The notes: generated by a model not told the origin, from the sequence alone. 64,000 nucleotides of DNA from Streptomyces spinosisporus (GCF_022698145.1 NZ_JALDAX010000004.1:124001-188000); one strand, 5' to 3'; shown: positions 42,522 through 50,834, numbered from the stretch's first letter. Numbers and translations: made by a program.

Positions 42522-43619
42522 ATGACGCGGTTGATCGTCGCAGCAGGAGGAGGGGGCGACGCAGTCGCCGCCGCAATGCTTGACGCCGCCCTCTACGGCG
42601 ACGACGACCAGGCGGTGATCCTCACGTACGCGTGGGACCGCCTGCTCATCGACCCGGTACCAGGGCCCCGGGGCGCCGAGAACTTCACGGGTCTCGAACC
42701 CCTGACCCCCGCCGTCTGGTCGGTGCCGGCGGACGCCCGCCCGGTCCCACCGGCGGGATCAACGCTCCCCCGGCTCGCGGCAGAGCTCCCGCACACCTTC
42801 GCTCTGCTGGACCCGCACCACGGCGCCGAGGGCGTGACGCGCCAACTGGAAGAGCTGGTTGGCCACTTGGAGCCCGAGTCGATCGACCTCCTGGACGTGG
42901 GCGGCGACATCCTGGCCCGCGGCGACGAGCCCACGCTGAAGAGCCCACTCGCCGATGCCCTCACACTGGCGGCATGCTGCCAACTGGACGCGCCCATACG
43001 CCTCTTGGTTGCGGGCCCCGGCCTTGACGGCGAACTCCCGCTCGACGACCTGCGCGGCATACTCGGCCCACTCGTCCACACCTTCACGACGAAGGACACC
43101 GAGCCGGTCAGCTCGGTCCTGGAGTGGCACCCCTCCGAAGCAACGGCGATGCTCGCAGCGACGGCCCGAGGCGTCCGCGGCACCTGCAAAGTACGCGACG
43201 CAGGCCTCCCCGTACCGCTCACGGACGAAGGGCCCACCGTCCACCAGGTCGACTTGGACGAGGCACTGAGCCGGAACGAGCTGGCCCGCGCAGCCGTGAC
43301 GACGACGACTCTGGACGAGGTCGAGACCCACAGCCGCGAAATCTGCGGTTACTCGGAGATCGACTATGAACGCAACAAGGCCGCCTGGCTCAAGGACCAA
43401 CCGCCGACAGAGCTGGACCCGAAGGCAGTTCTGGCCGAGCTGGAACAGTTCGAAGCCCACGCCCGCAACCGCGGAGTCACGCACACGACGTTCCGCCACC
43501 TCACGGAGGCCCTGAACCTCAACGGCACTCAGCGCCAAGACCTACGCGAACTGCTGATTAACAGCCGCCCGGAGCAGTACGACGCGCCCTTGTGGCACAT
43601 CACGACACGACCTGAGTAA
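42522..43619 (+). CDS. DUF1152 domain protein
   Basis: 365-residue protein starting MTRLIVAAGGGGDAVAAAMLDAAL, a Gly-rich nucleotide-binding-like loop characteristic of DUF1152, with WDRLLIDPVPGPR and DLLDVGGDILARGDE conserved in the family. Function is unknown. ATG 42522 lies 7 bases after a -10-like TAACCT and no ribosome site is visible, so a leaderless start is likely; an upstream GTG at 42489 would fall inside the promoter. Confidence 0.85.
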   Translation: MTRLIVAAGGGGDAVAAAMLDAALYGDDDQAVILTYAWDRLLIDPVPGPRGAENFTGLEPLTPAVWSVPADARPVPPAGSTLPRLAAELPHTFALLDPHHGAEGVTRQLEELVGHLEPESIDLLDVGGDILARGDEPTLKSPLADALTLAACCQLDAPIRLLVAGPGLDGELPLDDLRGILGPLVHTFTTKDTEPVSSVLEWHPSEATAMLAATARGVRGTCKVRDAGLPVPLTDEGPTVHQVDLDEALSRNELARAAVTTTTLDEVETHSREICGYSEIDYERNKAAWLKDQPPTELDPKAVLAELEQFEAHARNRGVTHTTFRHLTEALNLNGTQRQDLRELLINSRPEQYDAPLWHITTRPE

Positions 43620-43779
43620 CAACCTTCTTCACGGGTTCAAGTCGGCTCGCTCCGCTCGCCGCGCGCGGCCCGGCCCCCGGCCGGGCCTGCGCTCCTGTCT
43701 CCGCCCCGCTCCAGCCCGGCCGGCGCCCGTGCCGCGCTCCCAGCAATCAGCCGCCTGATGCCAGAAAAGGAGTACGTCG
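43620..43779. other. GC-rich spacer without gene
   Basis: A very GC-rich stretch with an imperfect GCCCGGCC/GGCCGGGC hairpin near 43671-43690 that could terminate the DUF1152 gene. It marks the switch to the lower-GC cargo region. Confidence 0.4.
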
Positions 43780-44013
43780 TGGCTGGGGCGGTCGGCTCCA
43801 CGGCTTTACGCAGCCACTTTGGCGCGAGCCTCGAAGATCATGGCCCCAACGTCGTGCTTTACCGGGCAGGTCCACAGACTGCCCGACGCGCCGGAAGCTT
43901 ACGGGGCCATGATCACTCGCGCCAAAGCAGCTCCAGCCCAAAGCCGCTACGCCGACCTGGATCACCATTGGGTGCAGTCAGTCCTCTGCTTCCAGTTCGG
44001 GCCCAATAATTGA
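43780..44013 (+). pseudogene. probable gene remnant at the border of the cargo region
   Basis: GTG 43780 has GGAG upstream and begins VAGAVGSTALRSHFGASLEDHGPN, but the sensible-looking continuation ITRAKAAPAQSRYADLDHHWVQSVLCF is in a different frame (43819-44013). This suggests a short broken gene cut off where low-GC DNA begins. No family recognised; it may also be non-coding. Confidence 0.3.
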
Positions 44014-44865
44014 GGGAACCACTTCACGGTAGATGGCAATAGGGATGATTGAAATGGCAGGCCAAACTGGAGCCTCGGTAAACCCCATCCCTTCAATGGC
44101 CCTACTCGTCTCTTGGATCATCTTTTCGAGGATTTGACGATTCACCTCCTCCCTGCGCGAAAAGGCCTGCTGGAGTTCGCCCATGACCTGCTCAAGGCGG
44201 ACAGTAGGGGACATGTGATCGCGCTCTGGAATCCGACTAACTGTCGCTAGGGTTGTCCAGTTTTGCAAATCCGCCCCCAGGCGAGAGAATAGAACCGATT
44301 TCTCTCCCGCTAGGTAACCGCCCGCGTCGGAAATAACACCGGAAAATTGATACTCGCGCTCACCCTCCCCGCATGGGAAAACGCGCAGAGTTAGATGTTC
44401 GCCATACATCGCTTTAACGATTTGCGTTACCTCAGTGGAGAAAGTTTTGTCATCACTGAAGACGTCAAAAGCGGTAACGGATTTCGCGAATGAGGCCGGG
44501 TAGATGAAGCTCGTCGGACCAGTGATCCTGATGAGCGAGCCAAGGTTTAGGGCCTTGTGTATGCGGCCACGATTCCAGTTCTTCGGCTTTTTTGATACCT
44601 CAGTAACGTCAGCCAGCATTCGTGCGAATTCCGCGTCGTCTTCCAGCATGGCAACGTGCAGGTCTGCCAATGACCGCACTTCCTGGTCGCTTGAACCCTC
44701 CTCGTGATGCTGGCCTTCAATTCCAGTGAGCGACGCGCTCCACTGGCGAGTTCGATCCGACCGCCGCTCTTGCGGAAGCCCGAGAGCGAGTTGAGCGAGA
44801 AGCGTCCGGACCCTTGGCACATCAACGTAAAGGTACTCACGCACTCTAGCTTGCGTCTTTTCCAT
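43978..44865 (-). CDS. DUF6414-like cargo protein of unknown function
   Basis: 295-residue protein of noticeably lower GC than its neighbours. The start VREYLYVDVPRVRTLLAQL resembles the N-terminus of DUF6414 proteins, a family assignment from memory with moderate confidence. The rest is a mixed alpha/beta domain (SLIRITGPTSFIYPAS, LRVFPCGEGEREYQFSGVI) and helical parts; there is no signal peptide, although a late hydrophobic stretch (PVWPAISIIPIAIY) exists. ATG 44865 is chosen; GTGs exist further up. Divergent from the next gene. Confidence 0.65.
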   Translation of the reverse strand: MEKTQARVREYLYVDVPRVRTLLAQLALGLPQERRSDRTRQWSASLTGIEGQHHEEGSSDQEVRSLADLHVAMLEDDAEFARMLADVTEVSKKPKNWNRGRIHKALNLGSLIRITGPTSFIYPASFAKSVTAFDVFSDDKTFSTEVTQIVKAMYGEHLTLRVFPCGEGEREYQFSGVISDAGGYLAGEKSVLFSRLGADLQNWTTLATVSRIPERDHMSPTVRLEQVMGELQQAFSRREEVNRQILEKMIQETSRAIEGMGFTEAPVWPAISIIPIAIYREVVPSIIGPELEAED

Positions 44866-45043
44866 GACACCTACCACGACCCTCACCGAGAGCTTCTGTC
44901 AGTTCACTTCAAATAGACCTGACTGCATGGAATGTCAAGCTTTGGCCAATGCCTACGGCGGCTGCAACCCGCGGCTTCACCTCGGCCACGTCGCACACGG
45001 GCAACTCGCGACGATCTGGCGGGAGCCGCAGTAGAGTACACAC

Positions 45044-45946
45044 GTGGCTCTTACTGATGATGAACTGACCCTCTTGGAGTACATCTACGACAAAGCGGAA
45101 GGTGATCTTGCAAAGCCCGTAGACGTTTGGTCGGTCTTCGACCGTGACACCGCGGGTTCTGCGGCGCGAAAACTGCAAGACTCCGGTCTGATTGAATTGG
45201 CGTCTGTCGCCGACGACTACAGAATCACCGGATTCGGTATTGACCAAGTGTCTAACTTGCGCGCACTAAGAAGCAATGGTCCTGCTCGAATGGCCGCTTT
45301 GCGCCTACGATTGATACATTGGCTGTATAGTCACTATCTTCACGGTGGCGGGCCAGATAGTACAGAGGTTTTCAAAGTCTCCGATCAGGCAGCTTACATC
45401 GGACAGCCCTTTAGTGATCGCGAGATTGTCCTGGCCGTTGACTATTTGCAGACAGCAGGGCTCATCGACGGCATGAGACTAGACCAATCGGAACATCTCA
45501 TACGGCCAGTTCTCACCCCCAAGGGGGTGGATTGTGCAGAAAGCGAGAAGACGGTGTCTGAATTCTTGAACCCGCCGACGTCCAACGGTCCAACGTTTAA
45601 TGTGCGGATTGATGGCTCGCAAAACGTTGTTGTTGGGACGCAAACCGACTTCACCCAGAACAATACATCCGGCATTGAGCCAGCAGTGCTTGCCCAACTC
45701 GTTCACTTCGCGACTGTCGCTCGTGAAGGAATTCCGTCCTACGGACTCGACGAAGCTGAGCAGATCGAGGTGCAAGAGGCCGCACAGGAGTTGGAATCCG
45801 AAGCACAGAGCGATGCCCCGGAAAGGGGGCGCCTACGGCGCCTGACTGACCGGCTCGTCGCTGCAGTGACGCCTGCCGCTGGAAGCGCGCTGGGGGGAAT
45901 CGTCACAGCGCTAGGTGAGCAGGCCGTGAGCGCGATTTCAGGATGA
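45044..45946 (+). CDS. winged-helix protein with Asn/Gly strand motif, unknown function
   Basis: 300-residue lower-GC protein. Residues 1-80 look like a winged helix (LTLLEYIYDKAEGDL, ARKLQDSGLIEL, DDYRITGFGI); 85-165 form a second helical, perhaps also winged, domain. Residues about 185-210 read FNVRIDGSQNVVVGTQTD followed by FTQNN, a short beta-type motif, and the C-terminus is helical (LVHFATVAREGI, EAAQELESEA) with an Ala/Gly tail. GTG 45044 lies 6 bases after TAGAGT, so it may be leaderless. No database family is recalled. Confidence 0.65.
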   Translation: MALTDDELTLLEYIYDKAEGDLAKPVDVWSVFDRDTAGSAARKLQDSGLIELASVADDYRITGFGIDQVSNLRALRSNGPARMAALRLRLIHWLYSHYLHGGGPDSTEVFKVSDQAAYIGQPFSDREIVLAVDYLQTAGLIDGMRLDQSEHLIRPVLTPKGVDCAESEKTVSEFLNPPTSNGPTFNVRIDGSQNVVVGTQTDFTQNNTSGIEPAVLAQLVHFATVAREGIPSYGLDEAEQIEVQEAAQELESEAQSDAPERGRLRRLTDRLVAAVTPAAGSALGGIVTALGEQAVSAISG

Positions 45947-46085
45947 CATGCTCTGACGGCTGCCAAAGCGAGAAGCTTTGAGAGGGAAGCTGCCGCTCGC
46001 GGGCTCGAACGAGGCAGGTAGGGCACCGCAATCAACAGCTGCCGTCAGCGGAACTGATCGCACCCTCAGTATGCGGGCAGACGGT

Positions 46086-46529
46086 TTACTGCGTAATGGC
46101 CCGGTACCTGGTACGCAGGGGGAGACTGCTTCGCTCTCGTTTCAGTTGAGTCAAGAGCGACGCTGCCGCTTCGTCCGTGATCGGCCACTGGTTCGCGTCC
46201 CACTCCGGCTCGAAGTAGGGCGCAAGAGCTGCTAGTTGCCGACGCATCTCGTGCATGGCATCGGCCAGTCGCTCGAACCCTCGGATGGCAAGCTGCGCAT
46301 TGAACTCGTCTGCTCGTTGACGGTCGGGCCCCAGTTCACCCGGATCAACGTGTCGCGGGTAGTGCCGAGCCAAGTCTGCTGCCTTGACGGCAGCAATGGC
46401 TCGATCAAAGGCCTCACGGCGTGAGGTCTGCCAGGATTGACGACGAGTTCCCCAGGGGTTGAGGAAGGCGCCGACTGCCACACCGGCGAGCGCGAACGTT
46501 GGCGCGATCCAGGGTATGAGCCCGGCCAA
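46086..46529 (-). CDS. small membrane-anchored hypothetical protein
   Basis: 147-residue protein with one N-terminal hydrophobic helix (LIPWIAPTFALAGVAVGAFL) followed by a helical cytoplasmic part rich in Arg, Ala and Glu. The TTG start at 46529 has GGGGGA four bases upstream. No family recognised; similar short anchors with a coiled region are common in actinobacterial accessory DNA. Confidence 0.6.
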   Translation of the reverse strand: MAGLIPWIAPTFALAGVAVGAFLNPWGTRRQSWQTSRREAFDRAIAAVKAADLARHYPRHVDPGELGPDRQRADEFNAQLAIRGFERLADAMHEMRRQLAALAPYFEPEWDANQWPITDEAAASLLTQLKRERSSLPLRTRYRAITQ

Positions 46530-46693
46530 TTGATCCCCCTGATATCCGAGTGTCGCTGATGCAGCGTAGCCCAGGCGTAATGACCGGCTGTGTCTCAGCT
46601 GTCCGAGGCCACTTGTCAGTGGCCAACGACGACGCTCTCACGAGTTGCCGTCGACCGGCCCTCAGCTCTCGTTGCTCCTGCCACACTCCGCTC

Positions 46694-46894
46694 ATGAGGC
46701 GTTGCGCAGGAGTGACACGGCGAGGGCAAGCGTGCAGAAACGCAGCAGGGTGGAACGGCTACTGCCATCAACATGGTGGCAGTGGGCGAGTCTGGGCGCC
46801 GAAGCTTCGCCGGCCGACCTCCAGACCTCAACGACGTGGCTGGCTCTGGAGACTGTGGCGGTTGCTCGTCGACAAGGTTCGATCACCTTCGTGA
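46694..46894 (+). CDS. small Cys/His zinc-motif protein (DUF5763-like)
   Basis: 66-residue basic protein with RCAGVTRRGQACRNAAGWNGYCHQHG, the C-x7-C-x8-C-x2-H pattern of small DUF5763-type zinc motifs, followed by a Trp/Arg-rich tail (RRGWLWRLWRLLVD). No clear ribosome site precedes the ATG. Function unknown. Confidence 0.5.
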   Translation: MRRCAGVTRRGQACRNAAGWNGYCHQHGGSGRVWAPKLRRPTSRPQRRGWLWRLWRLLVDKVRSPS

Positions 46895-47137
46895 CGGAAG
46901 AACCTAGTCCCTGCTCCTGGTCGTGCCAGGCGCGTGCCAGATCGTGCGGGGAACCACGGGGAACACCGGGTACTAGCCCGACAAGGGATCGGATGCTCGC
47001 AAGGTCCCCCAGGTCAGCCGAGCAATCGCCCGTAAGTCACCTCAGCTCAGGGCTCTGACCCGAGGCTGCATGAGCCAGAACACTATGGGTGTCGCTGAAA
47101 CCGACACTCAGACCGCGCACGGGCGAGATGATGAGCC

Positions 47138-47485
47138 ATGGTGACTCGTCGGCCATCAGCGGAACCCAGCCTGCTCGTTGCTGTCTGGTGGCTGTTCCTC
47201 GCTGCCATGGGCTTCGTCATGTTCCTCGGCGGCATTTCGTTCCTCCTTGGCGTTTCGCACGGTAAGCCCGGCCCGGCACCCACCGTCACGGTCACAGAGA
47301 CGCAAATCGAACAGCCCGACGTCTCTGACACCATCCCGGACAGCGTCATCGAAGACAGCCTGTCGAGCCTGCCCACGCCAAGCGCCTGTACTGAAGCCGA
47401 TGCCCAGGGCACCATCCCGCGGGACCGCTGGGCACCGTGTGGTCAACTCCTCGGCTACTTCGACGACACGACACCAAGTCCGTGA
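47138..47485 (+). CDS. hypothetical single-pass membrane protein
   Basis: 115-residue protein: cytoplasmic MVTRRPSAEPS, one hydrophobic helix (LLVAVWWLFLAAMGFVMFLG, about 12-38), then a Thr/Pro/Glu-rich extracellular part with two cysteines (SACTEAD and APCGQLL). No family recognised. The GAGATGATGAG stretch before the ATG may serve as ribosome site. Confidence 0.55.
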   Translation: MVTRRPSAEPSLLVAVWWLFLAAMGFVMFLGGISFLLGVSHGKPGPAPTVTVTETQIEQPDVSDTIPDSVIEDSLSSLPTPSACTEADAQGTIPRDRWAPCGQLLGYFDDTTPSP

Positions 47486-47632
47486 CCAGGGCGACAGCGA
47501 TGCCTGCCCGTCTCAGTTTCCGTCTCATTCAGCACGGTTCACCGCCGTTCAGGACGGACCGGGAGTTGATGGCGAGCATGCGGCTGGCCGCCTATGAACC
47601 CAGGTGAACGCCCCTGCACACAGCCCTTAGCC

Positions 47633-47666
47633 CCACCAACACAGTTGGAAAGCGTGTTGGCGGTGG
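47633..47666. other. imperfect hairpin with tRNA-Ser-like fragment
   Basis: CCAACAC pairs with GTGTTGG, extended imperfectly outward. The loop side reads TTGGAAAGCGTGTTGG (47644-47659), which is like the anticodon arm and variable-loop start of Streptomyces tRNA-Ser(GGA). No other tRNA part is present. Confidence 0.35.
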
Positions 47667-47672
47667 TGTGTT

Positions 47673-48041
47673 TCAGCAGGTTCCTGGTCGTGGTGGGCCC
47701 GGTTGGGTCTGTCGGACACCGGTGCAGGCCACCAGCGTGTTGCCGTCCTCGTCGAGAAAGAGCATGAAGACCCACGATCCGTCGGCAGTCCTGATCTGGC
47801 CCAGTCGAACCGGTCTGCCGTATTGGTCCAAGCGTTGTACGGCCCGCGCCAAGCCCGTCGTCTCGGTGCCTCTCCGAAGAGTGAGACGGAGCCGACGTCC
47901 GTAGATAGTCGCCAGCGACTCGGCTGACGTCGTTCCATCCCAGACCACGTGAGAAGCGCCGCCATAGAGAGCAGACAGGGCCGCCGCCGACGTTTCGTCA
48001 CCACCCCCCGTCAGCAATCGTTCGAGCTGTTCTCGCTCCAT
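47673..48041 (-). CDS. hypothetical protein next to attR
   Basis: 122-residue protein beginning MEREQLERLLTGGGDETSAAALSALYGGA, then a beta-rich part (RLRLTLRRGTE, RPVRLGQIRTADGSWVFMLFLDEDGNTLVAC). No known domain; last gene before the attR repeat. ATG 48041 is chosen over the 53-codon-longer frame, which runs into attR; GGTGAGG precedes it closely. Confidence 0.6.
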   Translation of the reverse strand: MEREQLERLLTGGGDETSAAALSALYGGASHVVWDGTTSAESLATIYGRRLRLTLRRGTETTGLARAVQRLDQYGRPVRLGQIRTADGSWVFMLFLDEDGNTLVACTGVRQTQPGPPRPGTC

Positions 48042-48172
48042 GGCCTCACCCCGGTTGGGATCCTGCTGTACAGCAGCGAAGTACAGCAACCACCGCGTCC
48101 GGCGTCGACCGACAACAGCTATCGGTGGCCGACCGACCAGCCCACATGACCTCACTGACCACCCAGCCGAAA

Positions 48173-48230
48173 GTTCGGGACGAAGAGGTCGTGGGTTCAA
48201 ATCCCGCCACCCCGACGCTGGTCAGAGGGC
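48173..48230 (+). repeat. attR: 58-bp core, 3' half of tRNA-Pro
   Basis: Perfect copy of 33645-33702, including the 3' half of tRNA-Pro and CAGAGGGC. It marks the right boundary of the AICE; the 5' tRNA half is absent here. Confidence 0.97.
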
Positions 48231-48258
48231 AGGTACGTAACTTCGTATCTGCCCTCTG
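48223..48258. terminator. host-side hairpin spanning the attR core edge
   Basis: CAGAGGGCAGGTACG pairs with CGTATCTGCCCTCTG with one G-T wobble around loop TAACTT. In the empty site this would be the tRNA-Pro terminator; now it sits just past the stop of the minus-strand PadR gene. Confidence 0.8.
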
Positions 48259-48266
48259 TCGTTGGT

Positions 48267-48944
48267 TCAGGCGGTGCGAGGGTCCGGCCCGGTGTCGGGC
48301 TCGCTCCATGCGGCGCGGCGGGCTGTTTCCGTCAGTTCGGCCGGGTCGGCGGTGGCGTTGTGCGGCTCGTCGGGCCACTGGGCGACGAGTGTGGACGCCC
48401 AGTCGGCCCACTCGGCGACCAGTCGGTAGTAGTCCGTGAGGAAGCGGCCGACCAGCAGGGTCTGCGCGGCCCGTTGGGGGAAGGCCCCTTCGCCGGCCGC
48501 GTAGGCGCGGGCCGCGGCGAGGTTGTCCTGGTTGCGTTCTACGGCCCAGGCCCGGGCCGCGCGCAGGGTGGCCCGGGTGTCGGCCGTGCTGCCGGAGTCG
48601 GCGAAGAAGACCTTCAGGAGCTGTTCCGACTCCAGGGCCGGCCCGGCGCCGGGCTCGTGGAGCCAGGTCGCGAGCGCGTCGCGGCCCTCGGGAGTGATGG
48701 CGTAGACGGTGCGGGGGCGTCGGCCCACCGGCTGCTGTTCGGCGCGGGCCAGACCGTGCCGGGCCAGTTTCTTGGGCTCCTCGTAGATCTTGCTCTGTGC
48801 CCTGGGCCAGATCCGGCCGAGGCTGCGGTCCATGTGCCGGGCCAGTTCGTACGTGCTCCATGGGCGCACCGCCAGCAGTCCGAGGATCGCGTAGGACGTC
48901 GTGGTGAACGTGGGTCGCCTGGGTTGCCTGGGTTGCCTTGACAT
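48267..48944 (-). CDS. PadR-family transcriptional regulator
   Basis: 225-residue regulator. The winged HTH (about 12-90) has TTTSYAILGLLAVRPWSTYELARHMDRSLGRIWPRAQSKIYEE; the Trp and YEE are PadR hallmarks. The C-terminal helical domain (about 100-180) is the Vir_act_alpha_C-type dimer region. ATG 48944 has GAGGTGG upstream. Divergent from a methyltransferase gene with a near-palindrome between them. Confidence 0.92.
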   Translation of the reverse strand: MSRQPRQPRRPTFTTTSYAILGLLAVRPWSTYELARHMDRSLGRIWPRAQSKIYEEPKKLARHGLARAEQQPVGRRPRTVYAITPEGRDALATWLHEPGAGPALESEQLLKVFFADSGSTADTRATLRAARAWAVERNQDNLAAARAYAAGEGAFPQRAAQTLLVGRFLTDYYRLVAEWADWASTLVAQWPDEPHNATADPAELTETARRAAWSEPDTGPDPRTA

Positions 48945-48969
48945 CGCCACCTCTGGGAGATAAGCCGGA

Positions 48970-48988
48970 ATAGTCCCTTTGGGAGTAT
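48970..48988. promoter_or_regulatory. near-palindromic PadR operator candidate
   Basis: ATAGTCCCTTTGGGAGTAT is a 19-base inverted repeat (7 of 8 pairs matched) centred between padR and the methyltransferase gene. It overlaps a -10-like TATAGG of the latter. Confidence 0.65.
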
Positions 48989-49003
48989 AGGGCGGTGGTC
49001 GAG

Positions 49004-49855
49004 ATGACCAGGACACTGCAGGTCGCCCCTTCGAACACCGAGCAGGCTCGGGCCTGGGACGGTGACGAGGGCGCCTACTGGGCCGAGCACGCCGACCAGT
49101 TCGATCTTGCGCTGCGTGGCTACCGGACACCCTTCTTCGAGGCCGCGGCGATCGGCCCGGCCGACCACGTACTCGACATCGGGTGCGGCACGGGCGAGAT
49201 CACCCGCGAGGCCGCGCGCAGGGCGCCGGCGGGCCGTGCGCTCGGTGTGGATCTGTCGGCTGCGATGCTGCGATCGGCCCGGCGAAGGGCCGCGGCCGAA
49301 GGGCTCGCCAACGCGGAGTTCGAGCAGGCCGACGCCCAGATCCACCCCTTTGCGGAGCGGGAGTTCGACCTCGCGGTCAGCCGCACCGGAACCATGTTCT
49401 TCGCCGACCGTGCCGCCGCGTTCCGCAACATCGCCCGAGCCGTGCGGCCCGGCGGCCGTCTGGTGCAACTGGTCTGGCAGCCGCCGTCGCGCAACGACTG
49501 GTTCCTGGCCCTGACGGCGGGCATGGCAGCGGGCCGGGACCTGCCCGCGCCACCGCCGCAGGCGCCCGGGCCGTTCGCCCTGTCCGACCCCGATCGGGTA
49601 CGTCCTCTGCTCGCCGGCGCCGGGTTCGCCGACGTGGCCTGCGAACCGCTCACCGCTCCCATGCACTTCGGAGCGGGAGCCGACGACGCATACCACTTCG
49701 TCACCGGACTGCTCGGCTGGATGCTGACGGACCTCGACGACACCGGCCGCGAGCGGGCCCTTGCCGATCTGCGCGCGACCCTGCGAGCCCACGAGACACC
49801 CGACGGTGTGCTCTACCCCTCGGCCACCTGGCTGATCACCGCGTCACGCACCTGA
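49004..49855 (+). CDS. SAM-dependent class I methyltransferase
   Basis: 283-residue enzyme. SAM-binding motif I is VLDIGCGTGEITREAA (about 57-72), with GVDLSAAMLRSARRRA as motif II and FDLAVSRTGTMFF near 125. The layout fits UbiE/Methyltransf_11-type small-molecule methyltransferases. ATG 49004 is preferred because the upstream GTG (48995) nearly touches the -10. Divergent from padR; substrate unknown. Confidence 0.9.
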   Translation: MTRTLQVAPSNTEQARAWDGDEGAYWAEHADQFDLALRGYRTPFFEAAAIGPADHVLDIGCGTGEITREAARRAPAGRALGVDLSAAMLRSARRRAAAEGLANAEFEQADAQIHPFAEREFDLAVSRTGTMFFADRAAAFRNIARAVRPGGRLVQLVWQPPSRNDWFLALTAGMAAGRDLPAPPPQAPGPFALSDPDRVRPLLAGAGFADVACEPLTAPMHFGAGADDAYHFVTGLLGWMLTDLDDTGRERALADLRATLRAHETPDGVLYPSATWLITASRT

Positions 49856-49903
49856 ACACGGGGGATGCGGGGCCGTGTTGCGCGCACTCGCCGACGGGGT
49901 CAA

Positions 49904-50797
49904 CTACCTCTCCGGATTTGAGGGAACGAGTGCGCGTAGTTCGTCGGCGTATGTGGACCAGGTGTCCTGGGAGAGGAAGTGGCCGACGTCTGGCAGGGTG
50001 CGCAGGCGGGCGCCGGGGATGGCTGCGGCGATGGCGTGGGCGGCGGATACGCGGAGCAGTGGGTCTTGTTGTCCGTGCAGCACCAGGGTGGGTGCGGTGA
50101 TGTCGGCGAGCGGACCGCCGTGCCATTTCGCGCCGATCTGGCGGCTCTGTGCTTTCCGGTCGCGGAAGGCAGCGACCTGGTGCGCGGCCTCTCTGTCCAC
50201 GAACTCGCGCACGTCGTCCTCGTCGATGCTCTGGCCGGGTGCGGCCAGGATGCGCGCGACGGCCGTGGCCAGGGCCAGGTTGCCCTGCGGGGTGTCGGGG
50301 TGACGCAACCTGGCGAAACGGGCCACGGACGCCAGGCGCAGGTAGCGCAGGACCGCCAGCCCCTTGGCGTCGCTGGGCACGGCCGCGGACGTAGTGAGGG
50401 TGTGCACGCGTTGTGGGTGACGGATCGCGATGCGCTGCGCCACGAGCCCGCCCATGGAGTGGCCGAACAGGTGGGCGCGCTCCCAGCCGAGCGCGTCGAG
50501 TACGGCGACCGCATCGTCGGTCAGATCCTCGGCGCTGTAGGCCGGGGGCGCGTGGCGCAGCAGGGCTGCGAACGGCGAGCCCTCACGCCGGTCGGGCAGG
50601 TGCGTGGACTCGCCGGCGTCGCGGTGGTCGTAGGCCACGACGTGGAAGCCGCGGTGGACCAGTTCCTCCACTAGCCTGCTTGGCCACCAGAAGCGCGACG
50701 TCCCCAGTCCCATCAGCAGGAGCAGCGGGTCACCGCCCGCGCCGCCGAGGTCCTCGAAGGCTATCTGGATCTGGCCGTTGTACGCGAAGCGCTGCAT
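49904..50797 (-). CDS. alpha/beta hydrolase (serine type)
   Basis: 297-residue hydrolase: LLLMGLGTSRFWW oxyanion region, nucleophile elbow GHSMGG (Ser about 122), LVLHGQQDPLL with the acid residue and DVGHFLSQD with the His. Resembles the aclacinomycin-methylesterase/lipase group. ATG 50797 has GGGGAG upstream. Divergent from a TetR gene across an operator palindrome. Confidence 0.9.
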   Translation of the reverse strand: MQRFAYNGQIQIAFEDLGGAGGDPLLLLMGLGTSRFWWPSRLVEELVHRGFHVVAYDHRDAGESTHLPDRREGSPFAALLRHAPPAYSAEDLTDDAVAVLDALGWERAHLFGHSMGGLVAQRIAIRHPQRVHTLTTSAAVPSDAKGLAVLRYLRLASVARFARLRHPDTPQGNLALATAVARILAAPGQSIDEDDVREFVDREAAHQVAAFRDRKAQSRQIGAKWHGGPLADITAPTLVLHGQQDPLLRVSAAHAIAAAIPGARLRTLPDVGHFLSQDTWSTYADELRALVPSNPER

Positions 50798-50817
50798 GGC
50801 GACTCCCCTTGATCGAT

Positions 50818-50834
50818 CGCGAACGTCGTTCGCG
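50818..50834. promoter_or_regulatory. CGCGAAC-GTC-GTTCGCG operator palindrome
   Basis: A perfect 7+7 inverted repeat around a 3-base centre lies 21 bases from the hydrolase ATG and 48 from the tetR start, in the divergent promoter, as expected of a TetR operator. CGCGAAC repeats next to it (50831-50837). Confidence 0.75.

Larger units (their letters stand above)
33645..48230 (+). mobile_element. integrated pSAM2-type AICE of 14.6 kb
   Basis: Integrative conjugative element inserted in tRNA-Pro. From the attL side it encodes tyrosine integrase, excisionase, HUH replication initiator, small transfer/spread proteins, an FtsK-type translocase, an SCO3933-type regulator and a GntR repressor, the standard AICE set, followed by a second regulatory block and lower-GC cargo. 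The 58-bp att repeats and intact genes suggest it is functional. Conjugation in this family moves double-stranded DNA through a single FtsK-like protein (family knowledge). Confidence 0.95.

Noticed and set aside
48125..48439. Coding frame across attR
   Set aside because: It runs through the tRNA-derived att core and antisense to padR; the tRNA identity of the core explains the sequence.
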